NCBI GenBank assembly: GCA_029319145.1
Contig: CP119753.1
Location: forward strand, 2,666,001-2,730,000
From: Microbacter sp. GSS18
Lineage (GTDB): Bacteria > Actinomycetota > Actinomycetes > Actinomycetales > Microbacteriaceae
Length of the DNA stretch: 64,000 nucleotides
Direction of reading: 5' to 3'
Shown: piece by piece, positions 35,117-43,847 of the stretch
How positions within the stretch are numbered: position 1 is the first letter of the stretch
Layout of the letters: each line of letters starts with the position of its first letter
Program-made: the position numbers and the translations under genes
Notes under the pieces: model-generated
Told to the model about the DNA's origin: nothing
What the model saw: only the letters and a program-made list of their open reading frames with translations
Database searches by the model: none

Positions 35117-36321
35117 CGGGTCATCCCTCTCGTCGGGTCGGAGTAGTGCTCCAGAACGGCATGGCCGGTGGAGACCCACATCGAGGGCTTGCCGGTGCCA
35201 TGGACGGCCAGCGGGTAGAGATCGCGCGCCAGCTTCTCGTAAGGGTTCTTGTCGTAGATGAACGCGGATCCCACGATGTCGGAGACGATGTGGACGACGC
35301 GCTGCGCGAGCTCGGTCGCGACGGTGCCCTCGGACCCGACCGCGTCGTACGGGGTCGGCACCTCTCCCGAGAACAGGAGGGCGTCGATGCGCTCGGCGCC
35401 GGCGATGACCGCGGCTCGCGCTGAGCGCACGAGAGACTCGCACTCGCCGAGCTGGCCGATGACGCGGGCATCGGGCTCTCTGCCGCGCTCCCGGTTGGCG
35501 ATGACCTTCGCGGCGGCCAGATCGACGGCGTGCTGCGCGATACCGACCGGGATGCCCTGCATGGAGTAGAAGGGAAGCTCGGGCAGCGTCTCGAGCGGAC
35601 CGCGGTACGTGCCGGGGGTGAAGTAGCGATCGAACGTGTGGCTCTCGGGAACGAAGCGGTCCCGCACCGCATAGCCGTTGCTGCTCGAGGCCCGCATCCC
35701 GAGGACGTACCAGTCGTCGAAGATCTCGACGTCCTCGGTGCGCAGCCACAGCGCGAGGACGAGCGGAGCACCGTTGTCTTTGAGCACCGGCTCGCCGTCG
35801 CGGAACACCTCGCAGCCGCCCAGGACGTAGGGGGCGGACTGCATCCCCGACCCGGTCTGCCAGGTGCCCGTGACGAGGTAGCCGCCGTCGACGATCTCGG
35901 CCCGGCCCCGCGGCCAGAAGCAGCCCGCGGTGGGCATGTTCAGGGTCGGATACAGCTCTGCGAACGCTTCGTCGCCCAGGCGCCCTGCGTAGAAGCCGGT
36001 CGCTGCGAGAACGCCGGCGTTCCACGCGATCCCGCCGTCGGCGGTCGCGATCTGCTCGATCACCTGAGTCTGGACGGCCAGAGGAGCCTCGACTCCGCCT
36101 CGATGGGCGGGGAAGGCCATCTGCAGGACGCCGGATGCCCGCATCGCGGCAGCCATCCGATCGCTCATCCGGCCGAGCCGCTCGCTCTCGGCAGCCTCCT
36201 CGGCGGTGATCGAGCGAAGGAGCCGCGAATTCTCAAGCACGAGCTCCGGCGTCTCCGGCGCGTGGAGCCCGAACTCCTCGAGGCTCGAGGGCGCCTCCTG
36301 TGGCGCGATGGCGGTTTCCAT
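35113..36321 (-). CDS. acyl-CoA-dehydrogenase-fold flavin monooxygenase, copy 2
   Basis: This 402-residue protein is a paralogue of the enzyme two genes downstream, sharing the pattern AFPAHRGGVEAPL, GGIAWNAGVLAATGFYAGRL, GYLVTGTWQTGSGMQSAPYVLGG and GIPVGIAQHAVDLA. The same group D monooxygenase assignment applies. The start ATG at 36321 has AAGGA at suitable spacing, and the extra residues of the longer frame are unlike a real N-terminus. The two copies differ in the substrate-binding segments, so they may act in sequence on one compound or on two. Confidence 0.82.
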   Translation of the reverse strand: METAIAPQEAPSSLEEFGLHAPETPELVLENSRLLRSITAEEAAESERLGRMSDRMAAAMRASGVLQMAFPAHRGGVEAPLAVQTQVIEQIATADGGIAWNAGVLAATGFYAGRLGDEAFAELYPTLNMPTAGCFWPRGRAEIVDGGYLVTGTWQTGSGMQSAPYVLGGCEVFRDGEPVLKDNGAPLVLALWLRTEDVEIFDDWYVLGMRASSSNGYAVRDRFVPESHTFDRYFTPGTYRGPLETLPELPFYSMQGIPVGIAQHAVDLAAAKVIANRERGREPDARVIGQLGECESLVRSARAAVIAGAERIDALLFSGEVPTPYDAVGSEGTVATELAQRVVHIVSDIVGSAFIYDKNPYEKLARDLYPLAVHGTGKPSMWVSTGHAVLEHYSDPTRGMTR

Positions 36322-36407
36322 GGGGACGTGTCCTTCCGGCGATTCGTGAGGGCTGTGCAGCGCGGGTCTCGCCGGGGCGGAGAGCTGGCTCCGCCCCGGC
36401 GAGCTCG

Positions 36408-37376
36408 TCACTCTGCGGTCTCGCCGACGGGCGTGTCGGTGAAGGGGTTGATCCGGAAGTACTCGGGCTGGATCACGTCAGTGCCGACTCCCCACTCGTC
36501 GAAGACGGCCTGGTAGTCGCCGCTGTCCCTGATCTCACCCATCGCGGCATACAGGGCCTCGGTCAGCCCGGCATTGTCCTTCAGAACGGCGATGCCGTTG
36601 AAGTTGCGCATCTCGAGGGGGGTCTCCTCGATGTCGAGCTCGACGGCGCCGAAGAAGTCATCGGTCTCGGCGACCTGGGCGATGGAGGAGTAGGAGTCGT
36701 ACCAGGCGTCGGTCGTGCCGGCCTTCACCGCGGCATACGCGTCGGCACCGCCCTGCAGCGCGATCAGCTCGATGGGGTCCTGCCCGGCGGCGACGCACGC
36801 CTCGTCGCTGACTGCCGAGACGATCTCGGCCGTGTTCGATCCATTGGCGACAGCCATCGTCAGGCCGCACATCGACGCGATGCTGTCGATTCCCTCGGGG
36901 TTCTCCGCAGGGATCAGCAGCCCGCCGACGCCGGCCATGAAGGGCACGAAGTCGAAGGCACTGCGCTCGCGCTCGGCGTTGTCCGAGATCTGGCCCCAGA
37001 GCACGTCGAGGTTGCCGGCCTGCACACCGGGAATCTGGTTCGGCCACTGCGTGTCGACGAACTCGATCTCGACCCCCAGGACCGGCTCCATGGCGGCGGC
37101 GAGGTCGGGGGCGATGCCGACCGCCACGCTCGGGTCGGCGGAATCGGCGCCCAGGACGGGAGGCGTCTGGAAGAGCCCGCCGGCCAGGATCACGCCGGAC
37201 TCCTTGATGCTGTCGGGAAGCATGTCGTAGATCGCGTTCTCCCCCTCGGCGGGGGCCTCGGCGGCGGCGGGCGCGCTCGACGGCTCTGACGAGCAGGCGG
37301 TCACGGCGAGCAGGGTCGCGCCGAGCAGCGACGCGGCGATCAGACGACCGCGCGAGCCATTCTTGATTTCGATCAC
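36408..37376 (-). CDS. amino-acid-type ABC substrate-binding lipoprotein
   Basis: This 322-residue protein has an N-terminal signal with lipobox LLAVTAC (Cys ~28) and a Pro/Ala-rich linker, then an SBP family 3 domain with GVILAGGLFQTPPVL, GIAPDLAAAMEPVLGVEIEFVDTQW and LDVLWGQIS. It captures an amino-acid-like ligand outside the cell for the importer downstream. The GTG start has AGGAG upstream. It is the first gene of the operon, and an 86-bp gap separates it from monooxygenase copy 2. Confidence 0.9.
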   Translation of the reverse strand: MIEIKNGSRGRLIAASLLGATLLAVTACSSEPSSAPAAAEAPAEGENAIYDMLPDSIKESGVILAGGLFQTPPVLGADSADPSVAVGIAPDLAAAMEPVLGVEIEFVDTQWPNQIPGVQAGNLDVLWGQISDNAERERSAFDFVPFMAGVGGLLIPAENPEGIDSIASMCGLTMAVANGSNTAEIVSAVSDEACVAAGQDPIELIALQGGADAYAAVKAGTTDAWYDSYSSIAQVAETDDFFGAVELDIEETPLEMRNFNGIAVLKDNAGLTEALYAAMGEIRDSGDYQAVFDEWGVGTDVIQPEYFRINPFTDTPVGETAE

Positions 37377-37740
37377 AGGGACTCCTGTAAGGGTTGTCGG
37401 CGAGGTCGCCGTCGGGTACGAGCGTGGAACACGATCGGGTCTCTGGTGCACGTCGCCACGATCAATCTCGTTTCTAGCCGCCGGGTGTCACAGCGACGTT
37501 TCACGGGATGTGCGCGATGTTACAATTTCGTGTCGGTCGACATGTGAATGACAGATCGGCATGCGGGTGCGACGAGCCTCTCTCTGCGACCCGTGACCGG
37601 GCGCGTGACCGGGCCCGCGCACCCCGGCGCCCACTCGCCTCGATCGCCCCACCCCGCAACGCACGAACGAGACCGACCCCGCACGAATGCGGGGTCGGCC
37701 AGGTGACGCCTGCGCGTCGATGGATGACGCGACGCGGTCG
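37377..37740. other. 364-bp region without a gene
   Basis: This region holds the promoter side of the importer operon and the terminator side of the LLM gene. Overlapping open frames here are Arg/Pro-rich and show no family traits. On the minus strand AACAT, 12 bases, GTGAAACG (37497-37521) is a poor match to the shared operator, with one extra base. TTCGTGTCGGTCGACATG at 37527 has partial similarity too. Both are weak. Confidence 0.5.
37673..37698. terminator. hairpin downstream of the LLM gene
   Basis: An 11-bp perfect stem (CCGACCCCGCA and its complement) encloses the loop CGAA. It lies 42 bp after the LLM gene's stop on the minus strand and could end that transcript. No T-run follows. 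Confidence 0.7.
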
Positions 37741-38769
37741 CTATGCGGCGGCCATTCGCCGCAGTTCCGGAATCACCTTGTCGCCGAGCAGCTTGATGGC
37801 CTCGACCTTCTGCGAGACCCCGGGCATGCCGAACGAGATGTGCTTGACGCCGGCCTCGATGAGCACGGCGCACTGATCGATCACCTCGGACGGCCCGCCG
37901 ACGAAGGCGAGCTCCATCATGCCGGGCGTCACGGCAGCCACCGCGTCCTCTTCACGGCCCTCGTTCAGCAGGGCTTGCACGTGCGCGAACTCGGCCGGAT
38001 CGAGCCCGCTGGACACGAGCGCGTCGGTCGAGAGCGAGCCGCTCATCATCGCGATGTGACGGCGCAACTCCGCCCGCGCCTGATCGGGCTCGTCCGAGAC
38101 ACCGCACCACACTCCGGCGGCGACGTCGATGTCGGCCATGTCCCGGCCGGCCTTGTCTGCCCCCACCTTCACGCTCTTGACGACCTCGAAGACGTACCTC
38201 GGCGGCAGTGCGAGGGCGATCACGCCGTCGGCGTAGCGACCGGACATCTCCAGCATCCTCGGCCCCATCGCCCCGACGTAGATCGGCACCGCGCGAGGGT
38301 GGTGCAGGTGAGCCGTCGCCGTCCAGGGCCCTCCCGCCAGCGTCTCCTGACTCAGGTCGCGCCCCTCGGTAAGCGCCCGGATCGCGAGCAGCGCCTCACG
38401 GGTGCGGGGCACGGGCTTCTGATGCGGAATGCTCGCCCACTTGTAGAACTCGTCGGACCCGGCCCCGATGCCGAGGACGAACCTGTCGTCCGACATCCAC
38501 TGCAGGCCCGAGGCGAACTGCGCGATCTGCCCGGGGTGCAGCGTCACCGGGTCGAGGACGCCCGAGGCGACCTTCAGCCGCTCGCTGGTCCACAGCATCG
38601 CCGTGATCGTCGCCAATCCCGCCGTGGAGAGGAAGTCGTTGCCGGCCCACACCATGTCGAATCCCGCATCCTCGATGAGTCGCGTGATCTCGATCAGACC
38701 CGACTTCCCGTCGGTCTCGATTCCGGCCACTCCGCGGATGCTGAAGGTGAGTTCGCCGACACTGTTCAC
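37741..38769 (-). CDS. LLM-class flavin/F420-dependent oxidoreductase
   Basis: This 342-residue protein is a luciferase-like TIM barrel of the Mer-like (methylene-tetrahydromethanopterin reductase) group. It has IEDAGFDMVWAGNDFL, SGVLDPVTLHPGQIAQFASGLQW, RFVLGIGAGSDEF and VPIYVGAMGPRMLEMSGRYADGVI. Such enzymes use F420 or FMN. F420 genes lie next to it, divergently. Its GTG start has GAGGAGA at good spacing, and the shared operator (site 3) is 66 bp upstream, which ties it to the tryptophan/aromatic regulon. Confidence 0.88.
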   Translation of the reverse strand: MNSVGELTFSIRGVAGIETDGKSGLIEITRLIEDAGFDMVWAGNDFLSTAGLATITAMLWTSERLKVASGVLDPVTLHPGQIAQFASGLQWMSDDRFVLGIGAGSDEFYKWASIPHQKPVPRTREALLAIRALTEGRDLSQETLAGGPWTATAHLHHPRAVPIYVGAMGPRMLEMSGRYADGVIALALPPRYVFEVVKSVKVGADKAGRDMADIDVAAGVWCGVSDEPDQARAELRRHIAMMSGSLSTDALVSSGLDPAEFAHVQALLNEGREEDAVAAVTPGMMELAFVGGPSEVIDQCAVLIEAGVKHISFGMPGVSQKVEAIKLLGDKVIPELRRMAAA

Positions 38770-38834
38770 GAGATCTCCTCTGTCGCGTGACGCCGCGCTG
38801 GACGCCGACGTTGGCTGATATGTCACAAGGCTAG

Positions 38835-38858
38835 CGTTCGTCGCAATTCCGACATGTT
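38835..38858 (-). promoter_or_regulatory. putative shared operator (site 3) upstream of the LLM gene
   Basis: The minus strand reads AACAT, 11 bases, GACGAACG, identical to site 1 in all defined positions. It lies in the 184-bp gap between the LLM gene and fbiC, so it could affect either. CATATC lies about 16 bp past GCGACG and is a possible -10 for the LLM gene. Confidence 0.65.
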
Positions 38859-38953
38859 TCGAGAATGGGTCGAGCGTGAAACCTCTGACGACCCGCGACC
38901 GATGCGCAACGGTTCCAGACGCCGCGCGCCCCGCTCGGTGCAAGACTGGTGCG

Positions 38954-41359
38954 GTGACACTGCTCGAGCCATCGCACGCGCAGCCCGCGACCATCGCAGA
39001 TCTCCTCGAACGCGCGGGCGCCGGCAAGACCCTGACGGCGGACGAGGCCGAAGCGCTGCTGGCCGCCGAGGGATCCGACTTCGAGGCCCTGCTCGAGACG
39101 GCTTCGGCCGTGCGCGACGCCGGGCTTGCGGCATCCGGTCGCCCGGGCGTCATCACCTACTCGCGCAAAGTCTTCGTCCCGCTGACCACTCTGTGCCGCG
39201 ACCGCTGCCACTACTGCGTGTTCGTCGACACTCCCAACCAGCTGCTGAAGAAGCACAAGCCGGCGTACATGTCGCCCGAGCAGGTTCTGCAGGTCGTGCG
39301 GCAGGGCCAGGCGCTCGGCTGCAAGGAGGCGCTGCTCACCCTCGGCGACCGCCCCGAGGACCGCTGGCCCGAAGCGCGCGCGTGGCTCGACGAGCACGGG
39401 TTCGCCTCGACCCTCGACTACGTCGGCCACATCGCGCGGCTCATCACCGCCGAGACCGGCATGCTCGCGCACCTGAACCCCGGCGTCATGCGCGAGGACG
39501 AGCTGCGGACACTGCGCCCGACCGCCCCGTCGATGGGCATGATGCTCGAGACGACGTCGCGGCGGCTGTACGACGAGCCCGGGCAGGTCCACTACGGCTC
39601 CCCCGACAAGGATCCCGACGTGCGCCTGGGTGTCATCGAGGACGCGGGGCGCGCCCGTGTTCCCTTCACCACCGGCATCCTCGTCGGGATCGGCGAGACG
39701 CTTCGCGACCGCGCCGAGTCGCTGATCGCGATCCGCGACGCCCACGACCGGCACGGTCACGTGCAGGAGGTCATCGTCCAGAACTTCCGCGCCAAGCCCC
39801 GGACCGCGATGCAGGGAGCACCGGATGCCGAGCTGCGCGAATACCTCGCCGCCGTCGCCGTCGCGCGGCTGGTGATGGGGCCGCGGATGCGGATCCAGGT
39901 GCCGCCGAACCTCTCGGACCCGGCCGAGCTCGGGCTCCTCGTGCGTGCCGGCGCCGACGACTGGGGCGGCGTGTCGCCGCTGACCGCCGACCACGTCAAC
40001 CCCGAGCGCCCGTGGCCGCACCTCGACGATCTCGCGCGCCTCACCTCCGACCTGGGCTTCGAGCTGCGCGAGCGCCTCACCGCGCACCCGGAGTACATCG
40101 CGGATCCGGACGGCTGGCTCGATCCCGCGATGCACGCGCCGGTCGCCGCGCTCGCGGACCCGGCGACGGGCCTCGCCGGGCGGCCCGGCGCGCAGAACTC
40201 CACGGATCCGCGCCGGCTCGGCGCCGAAACCGCCTCGCCGGTCCCCGCGCGCCCGGATCCGTGGACTTCTGCCCTGCCGCGGCCCGCAGCCTCGGACGAC
40301 CGCTCCGCGCGGCACCTCGCCGAGCGCGCGGCGGCCGACCCGCTGGCCCTCGACGACGCCGAGTGGGAGGCGCTGCTCTCCGCGACCGGCACCGGGCTCG
40401 AAGCCCTCGTCGAGACCGCCGACGACGTGCGCCGGTACACGGTGGGTGAGGCCGTGACCCTCGTGGTCAACCGCAACCTGACGTCGTCGGGATTCACGAC
40501 CGGCGTCGCCGCCGCGCCCGACCAGTTCACACTCGAGGACGCCGCCGCGATCGCCCGCGATGCCGTCGACCTCGGCGCCACCGAGATCTGCGTGCAAGGG
40601 CTCCTGCCCGAGACCGTCACACCGCAGGCCTACCTCGACATCGCCCGCGCCATCAAGAGCGCGACGCCCGGCATCCACCTGCACGCCTATCGTCCGCAGG
40701 ACGTGTGGGACCTCGCCGATCGGTCCGGCATCGACCTCGACGAGGCGCTCTCACGGCTGCGCGACGCCGGCGTCGACACCATGCCCGGCACCGGGGTGAA
40801 GGTGCTCAGCGAGCGCGTCCGCCGCCTCATCGCGCCCGGAGACCTCGAGATCGCACGGTGGATCGAAGGCATCCGCGCCGTCCACACCGCCGGTTTCCGC
40901 ACGACCTCGGTGCTCTTCTACGGCCACGTCGAGACCGCCGCGGAGCGCATCGACCATCTGCGCGCGCTCCGCGACATCCAGAGCGGCACCGGCGGCTTCC
41001 GCGAGTTCGTGCCGATCCCTCTGCCGGGCCCGGCCGGCGGCGTGCCGCTCGTGCCCGGGCGCACGGCGGTCGACGAGCACCGCGCCATGGTCGCCGTCTC
41101 GCGACTGCTGCTGTCGGGCAGGATCCCGCACATCCAGATCCCGTGGACGCGCGTCGGTCGCGACACCGCGGCGGTGCTGCTTCAGGCCGGCGGGGATGAC
41201 CTGGGCGGGACGCTGCTGGATGGCCGCGTCCGGCCCGAAACCGGTATCGAGCACGGCCAGGAGCTGCCCGTCGCCGTCGCGCGCGGCATCGCGGCGCGGC
41301 TGTTCCGGCCGTTCCGGCTGCGCACCACCGACTACCGCGACCCGGGAGCGACGGCATGA
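38954..41359 (+). CDS. fbiC: FbiC (CofG-CofH fusion) with CofH half lacking the iron-sulfur motif
   Basis: FbiC makes FO, the deazaflavin core of F420, from tyrosine and 5-amino-6-ribitylaminouracil. The CofG half has Cys81-x3-Cys85-x2-Cys88 (CRDRCHYC) for the [4Fe-4S] cluster. The linker holds an inverted repeat (about residues 413-440). The CofH half keeps VGEAVTLVVNRN (~500), ATEICVQG, a PGTGVKVLS block, TSVLFYGHVET, GGFREFVPIPL and GGDDLGGTLL. Where CofH normally has NVCYTGCRFCAF, it reads TSSGFTTGVAAAPDQ, with all three cysteines gone. QGLLPE replaces the usual QGGIHP. Total 801 residues, close to the family. The GTG start was chosen; the frame upstream includes an Arg-rich leader. Confidence 0.88.
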   Translation: MTLLEPSHAQPATIADLLERAGAGKTLTADEAEALLAAEGSDFEALLETASAVRDAGLAASGRPGVITYSRKVFVPLTTLCRDRCHYCVFVDTPNQLLKKHKPAYMSPEQVLQVVRQGQALGCKEALLTLGDRPEDRWPEARAWLDEHGFASTLDYVGHIARLITAETGMLAHLNPGVMREDELRTLRPTAPSMGMMLETTSRRLYDEPGQVHYGSPDKDPDVRLGVIEDAGRARVPFTTGILVGIGETLRDRAESLIAIRDAHDRHGHVQEVIVQNFRAKPRTAMQGAPDAELREYLAAVAVARLVMGPRMRIQVPPNLSDPAELGLLVRAGADDWGGVSPLTADHVNPERPWPHLDDLARLTSDLGFELRERLTAHPEYIADPDGWLDPAMHAPVAALADPATGLAGRPGAQNSTDPRRLGAETASPVPARPDPWTSALPRPAASDDRSARHLAERAAADPLALDDAEWEALLSATGTGLEALVETADDVRRYTVGEAVTLVVNRNLTSSGFTTGVAAAPDQFTLEDAAAIARDAVDLGATEICVQGLLPETVTPQAYLDIARAIKSATPGIHLHAYRPQDVWDLADRSGIDLDEALSRLRDAGVDTMPGTGVKVLSERVRRLIAPGDLEIARWIEGIRAVHTAGFRTTSVLFYGHVETAAERIDHLRALRDIQSGTGGFREFVPIPLPGPAGGVPLVPGRTAVDEHRAMVAVSRLLLSGRIPHIQIPWTRVGRDTAAVLLQAGGDDLGGTLLDGRVRPETGIEHGQELPVAVARGIAARLFRPFRLRTTDYRDPGATA
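40193..40271. repeat. inverted-repeat element inside fbiC (copy 1)
   Basis: The arms CAGAACTCCACGGATCCG (40193-40210) and its complement (40254-40271) match at 17 of 18 positions around a 43-bp GC-rich centre. It codes for the linker between the CofG and CofH halves and leaves the reading frame open. A second copy lies in cofC. Confidence 0.88.
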
Positions 41360-42837
41360 GCGCGCACGTCGAGATCGCCATCGTCGGTGCCGGGTTCGCC
41401 GGCCTCGGCATGGCCATCGCGCTCCGGCGCGCCGGTCGCGACGACTTCGCGATCCTCGAGCGAGGAGGCTCGGTCGGCGGGACCTGGCGCGACAACACCT
41501 ACCCGGGTGTCGCGTGCGACGTGCCCGCCCACCTCTACGGCTTCGCGAGCCACCCCAACCCCGACTGGTCGGGGCTGTTCGCGCGCGGCGACGAGATCCA
41601 CCGCTACCTGCGGGACGTCGCCGAGACCGAGCAGCTCGGCGAGCGCCTCCGCCTGGGCACGGCGCTCAGCGGCGCGGCATGGGACGACGAATGGGGCGTG
41701 TGGCGGCTCGAGACCTCGCGCGGGGCCCTCACCTCGGACGTGCTCGTCCTCGCGTGCGGCCGGCTCACCGAGCCGTCGATCCCCGACATCCCCGGGCTCG
41801 AGTCGTTTCCGGGTCCGATCTTCCATTCGGCGCGCTGGGACCACACGGCGGACCTCGCCGGCCTCAGGGTCGGCGTCGTCGGCACGGGCGCCAGCGCCGT
41901 CCAGCTCGTCCCCGAGCTTGCGCGCACGGCGTCGCACGTTGCGCTCTTCCAGCGGACGCCCGCGTGGATCGTCCCGCGCGATGCGCATCCCTATACGGAT
42001 GCGGACCGCGAGCGGTTCGCCACGCATCCCGGCGAGCTCGCGAGCCTGCGCGCCCGCCTGTACGCGGAGGGCGAGGCGCGCTTCGCGTCGCGCTCCGGCG
42101 ATGCCTCCGCCGCGCAGGCCGCTCGCGCGGTCGCACACGCTCACCTCGCCGCTCAGGTGGGCGACCCCGACCTTCGCCGGGCCCTGACGCCCGATTACGC
42201 CTTCGGCTGCAAGCGCGTGCTGCTCTCGGACGACTTCTACCCCGCGGTCGCCTCGCCCGCCGTGACGCTCGAAGCCTCGGCGCTCGCGGAGGTCGACGGC
42301 CGGACGCTCGTGTCGGCGAGTGGCGCGCGCCACGAGGTCGACGCGCTCGTCCTCGCCACCGGCTTCGCCACGACCCGACAGCCCTACGCCGAGTTGGTCA
42401 CCGGCGAGGACGGCGTCACACTCGACGAGCACTGGACACGCGGCATGACCGCGTTCGGGTCGACGGTGGTGTCGGGCTTCCCGAACATGTTCGTCCTCGA
42501 CGGACCCAACGCGGCCCTCGGCCACAACTCCTCCGTGCTGATGATCGAGGAGCAGGCGGCCTACGCCGTGCGGTGCCTCGTCCACCGCGATCGCACGGGC
42601 GAGCCTCTCCGGGTCGACCCGGCCGCCGAGGCCGCGTACACCGACGAGATCGCGGCCGCTGCGGCATCCACCCCGTGGATGACCGGCGGCTGCCGCAACT
42701 GGTACGTCGACGACCGGTCGGGGCGGCTGACGCTGCTGTGGCCGGGCACCGTCGACGCGTTCCGCGCGCGGCTCGCGCGCGCGGATGGATCCGAGTTCGC
42801 GCTCGCAGCCGCGGGCGCCGAGAAGGGAGCATCATGA
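41356..42837 (+). CDS. flavin-containing / Baeyer-Villiger-type monooxygenase
   Basis: This 493-residue protein has two Rossmann motifs, GAGFAGLG (11-18) and GTGASAVQ (~174), and the fingerprint FPGPIFHSARWD (~151-162), which follows the FxGxxxHxxxW(P/D) motif of type I Baeyer-Villiger monooxygenases. It uses FAD and NADPH. The ATG overlaps the fbiC stop (ATGA) and its stop overlaps the next start, so it is part of the F420 operon. No such enzyme is needed for F420 synthesis, so a linked F420-dependent oxidation pathway is inferred. Confidence 0.88.
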   Translation: MSAHVEIAIVGAGFAGLGMAIALRRAGRDDFAILERGGSVGGTWRDNTYPGVACDVPAHLYGFASHPNPDWSGLFARGDEIHRYLRDVAETEQLGERLRLGTALSGAAWDDEWGVWRLETSRGALTSDVLVLACGRLTEPSIPDIPGLESFPGPIFHSARWDHTADLAGLRVGVVGTGASAVQLVPELARTASHVALFQRTPAWIVPRDAHPYTDADRERFATHPGELASLRARLYAEGEARFASRSGDASAAQAARAVAHAHLAAQVGDPDLRRALTPDYAFGCKRVLLSDDFYPAVASPAVTLEASALAEVDGRTLVSASGARHEVDALVLATGFATTRQPYAELVTGEDGVTLDEHWTRGMTAFGSTVVSGFPNMFVLDGPNAALGHNSSVLMIEEQAAYAVRCLVHRDRTGEPLRVDPAAEAAYTDEIAAAAASTPWMTGGCRNWYVDDRSGRLTLLWPGTVDAFRARLARADGSEFALAAAGAEKGAS

Positions 42838-43847
42838 GCGTTCCGATCCGGTTCGGCTACAAGGCGTCGGCCGAGCAGTTCGGCCCCGCAGAGCTGCTGG
42901 ATTACGGCATCCTGGCCGAGGAGGTCGGGTTCGACTCGGTCTTCGTGTCCGACCACCTCCAGCCGTGGCTCCACGAGGGCGGGCACGCCCCGGCATCCAT
43001 TCCGTGGCTGGGCGCGCTCGGCGCCCGCACGTCGAAGGTCCTGATCGGCACCTCGGTGCTGACGCCGACCTTCCGCTACAACCCGACCGTCGTCGCGCAG
43101 GACTTCGCGACCCTCGGCGTCCTCAACCCGGGTCGCGTGATCCTCGGTGTCGGCACCGGCGAGGCGCTCAACGAGAAGAACCTCGGCATCACGTGGCCCG
43201 ATCCGCCCGAGCGCTTCCAGCGGCTCAAGGAGGCCATCACCCTCATCCGGCGTCTGTGGTCCGAGGACCGCGTGAACTTCGACGGCAACTTCTACCAGGC
43301 CAAGAACGTCACGATCTACGACAAGCTCGACCAGCCCGTGCCGATCTACATCGGTGCGGCCGGACCCGCCGCCACCCGCCTGGCCGGCCGGATCGCGGAC
43401 GGGTTCATCACCACGAGCGGCAAGAAGCGCGAGCTGTACACGGACACCCTGATGCCCGCGCTGCACGAGGGCCTCGACAAGGCGGGCCGCGCGCCCGACG
43501 CGATCGACACCCTGATGGAGATCAAGGTGTCGCTGGACGACACGGTCGAGAAGGCTCAGGAGAAGACGCGGTTCTGGGCTCCCCTCGCGCTCACGCCCGA
43601 CGAGAAGATGGGCGTCGACGACCCGATCGAGATGCAGCGCCTCGGCGAGCAGCTGCCGATCGAGCGCACCGCGTCCCGGTTCATCGTCTCGGACGACCCC
43701 GACGAGCACGTCGAGCGCATCGCATGGTACGTCGAGCTGGGCTTCCGCCACCTCGTCTTCCACGACCCCGGGCACGACCAGGAGACGTTCCTGCGCCGCT
43801 ACGGCACCGAGATCCTGCCGCGCCTGCGGGAGCGGTTCGGCGCGTGA
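42834..43847 (+). CDS. fgd: F420-dependent glucose-6-phosphate dehydrogenase-like enzyme
   Basis: This 337-residue LLM-type protein is close to mycobacterial Fgd1: FGYKASAEQFGP, SDHLQPWLHEGGHAP, GTSVLTPTFRYNPTVVAQ, VILGVGTGEALNE, TSGKKRELYTD, RFWAPLALT and HLVFHDPGHDQ. Fgd oxidises glucose 6-phosphate and makes reduced F420. The ATG overlaps the previous stop (ATGA) and the stop overlaps the cofC GTG. This gives the operon a source of F420H2. Confidence 0.92.
   Translation: MSVPIRFGYKASAEQFGPAELLDYGILAEEVGFDSVFVSDHLQPWLHEGGHAPASIPWLGALGARTSKVLIGTSVLTPTFRYNPTVVAQDFATLGVLNPGRVILGVGTGEALNEKNLGITWPDPPERFQRLKEAITLIRRLWSEDRVNFDGNFYQAKNVTIYDKLDQPVPIYIGAAGPAATRLAGRIADGFITTSGKKRELYTDTLMPALHEGLDKAGRAPDAIDTLMEIKVSLDDTVEKAQEKTRFWAPLALTPDEKMGVDDPIEMQRLGEQLPIERTASRFIVSDDPDEHVERIAWYVELGFRHLVFHDPGHDQETFLRRYGTEILPRLRERFGA

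Noticed and set aside
32170..36321. The two ~400-residue proteins as true acyl-CoA dehydrogenases
   Set aside because: They show the fold but not an evident catalytic Glu, and the gene context has an ABC importer and a flavin reductase and no acyl-CoA pathway. Group D monooxygenase is the better call.
37508..37876. Open frames in the 364-bp gap before the LLM gene
   Set aside because: They are Arg/Pro-rich, lack an SD and overlap a hairpin. No family traits are seen.
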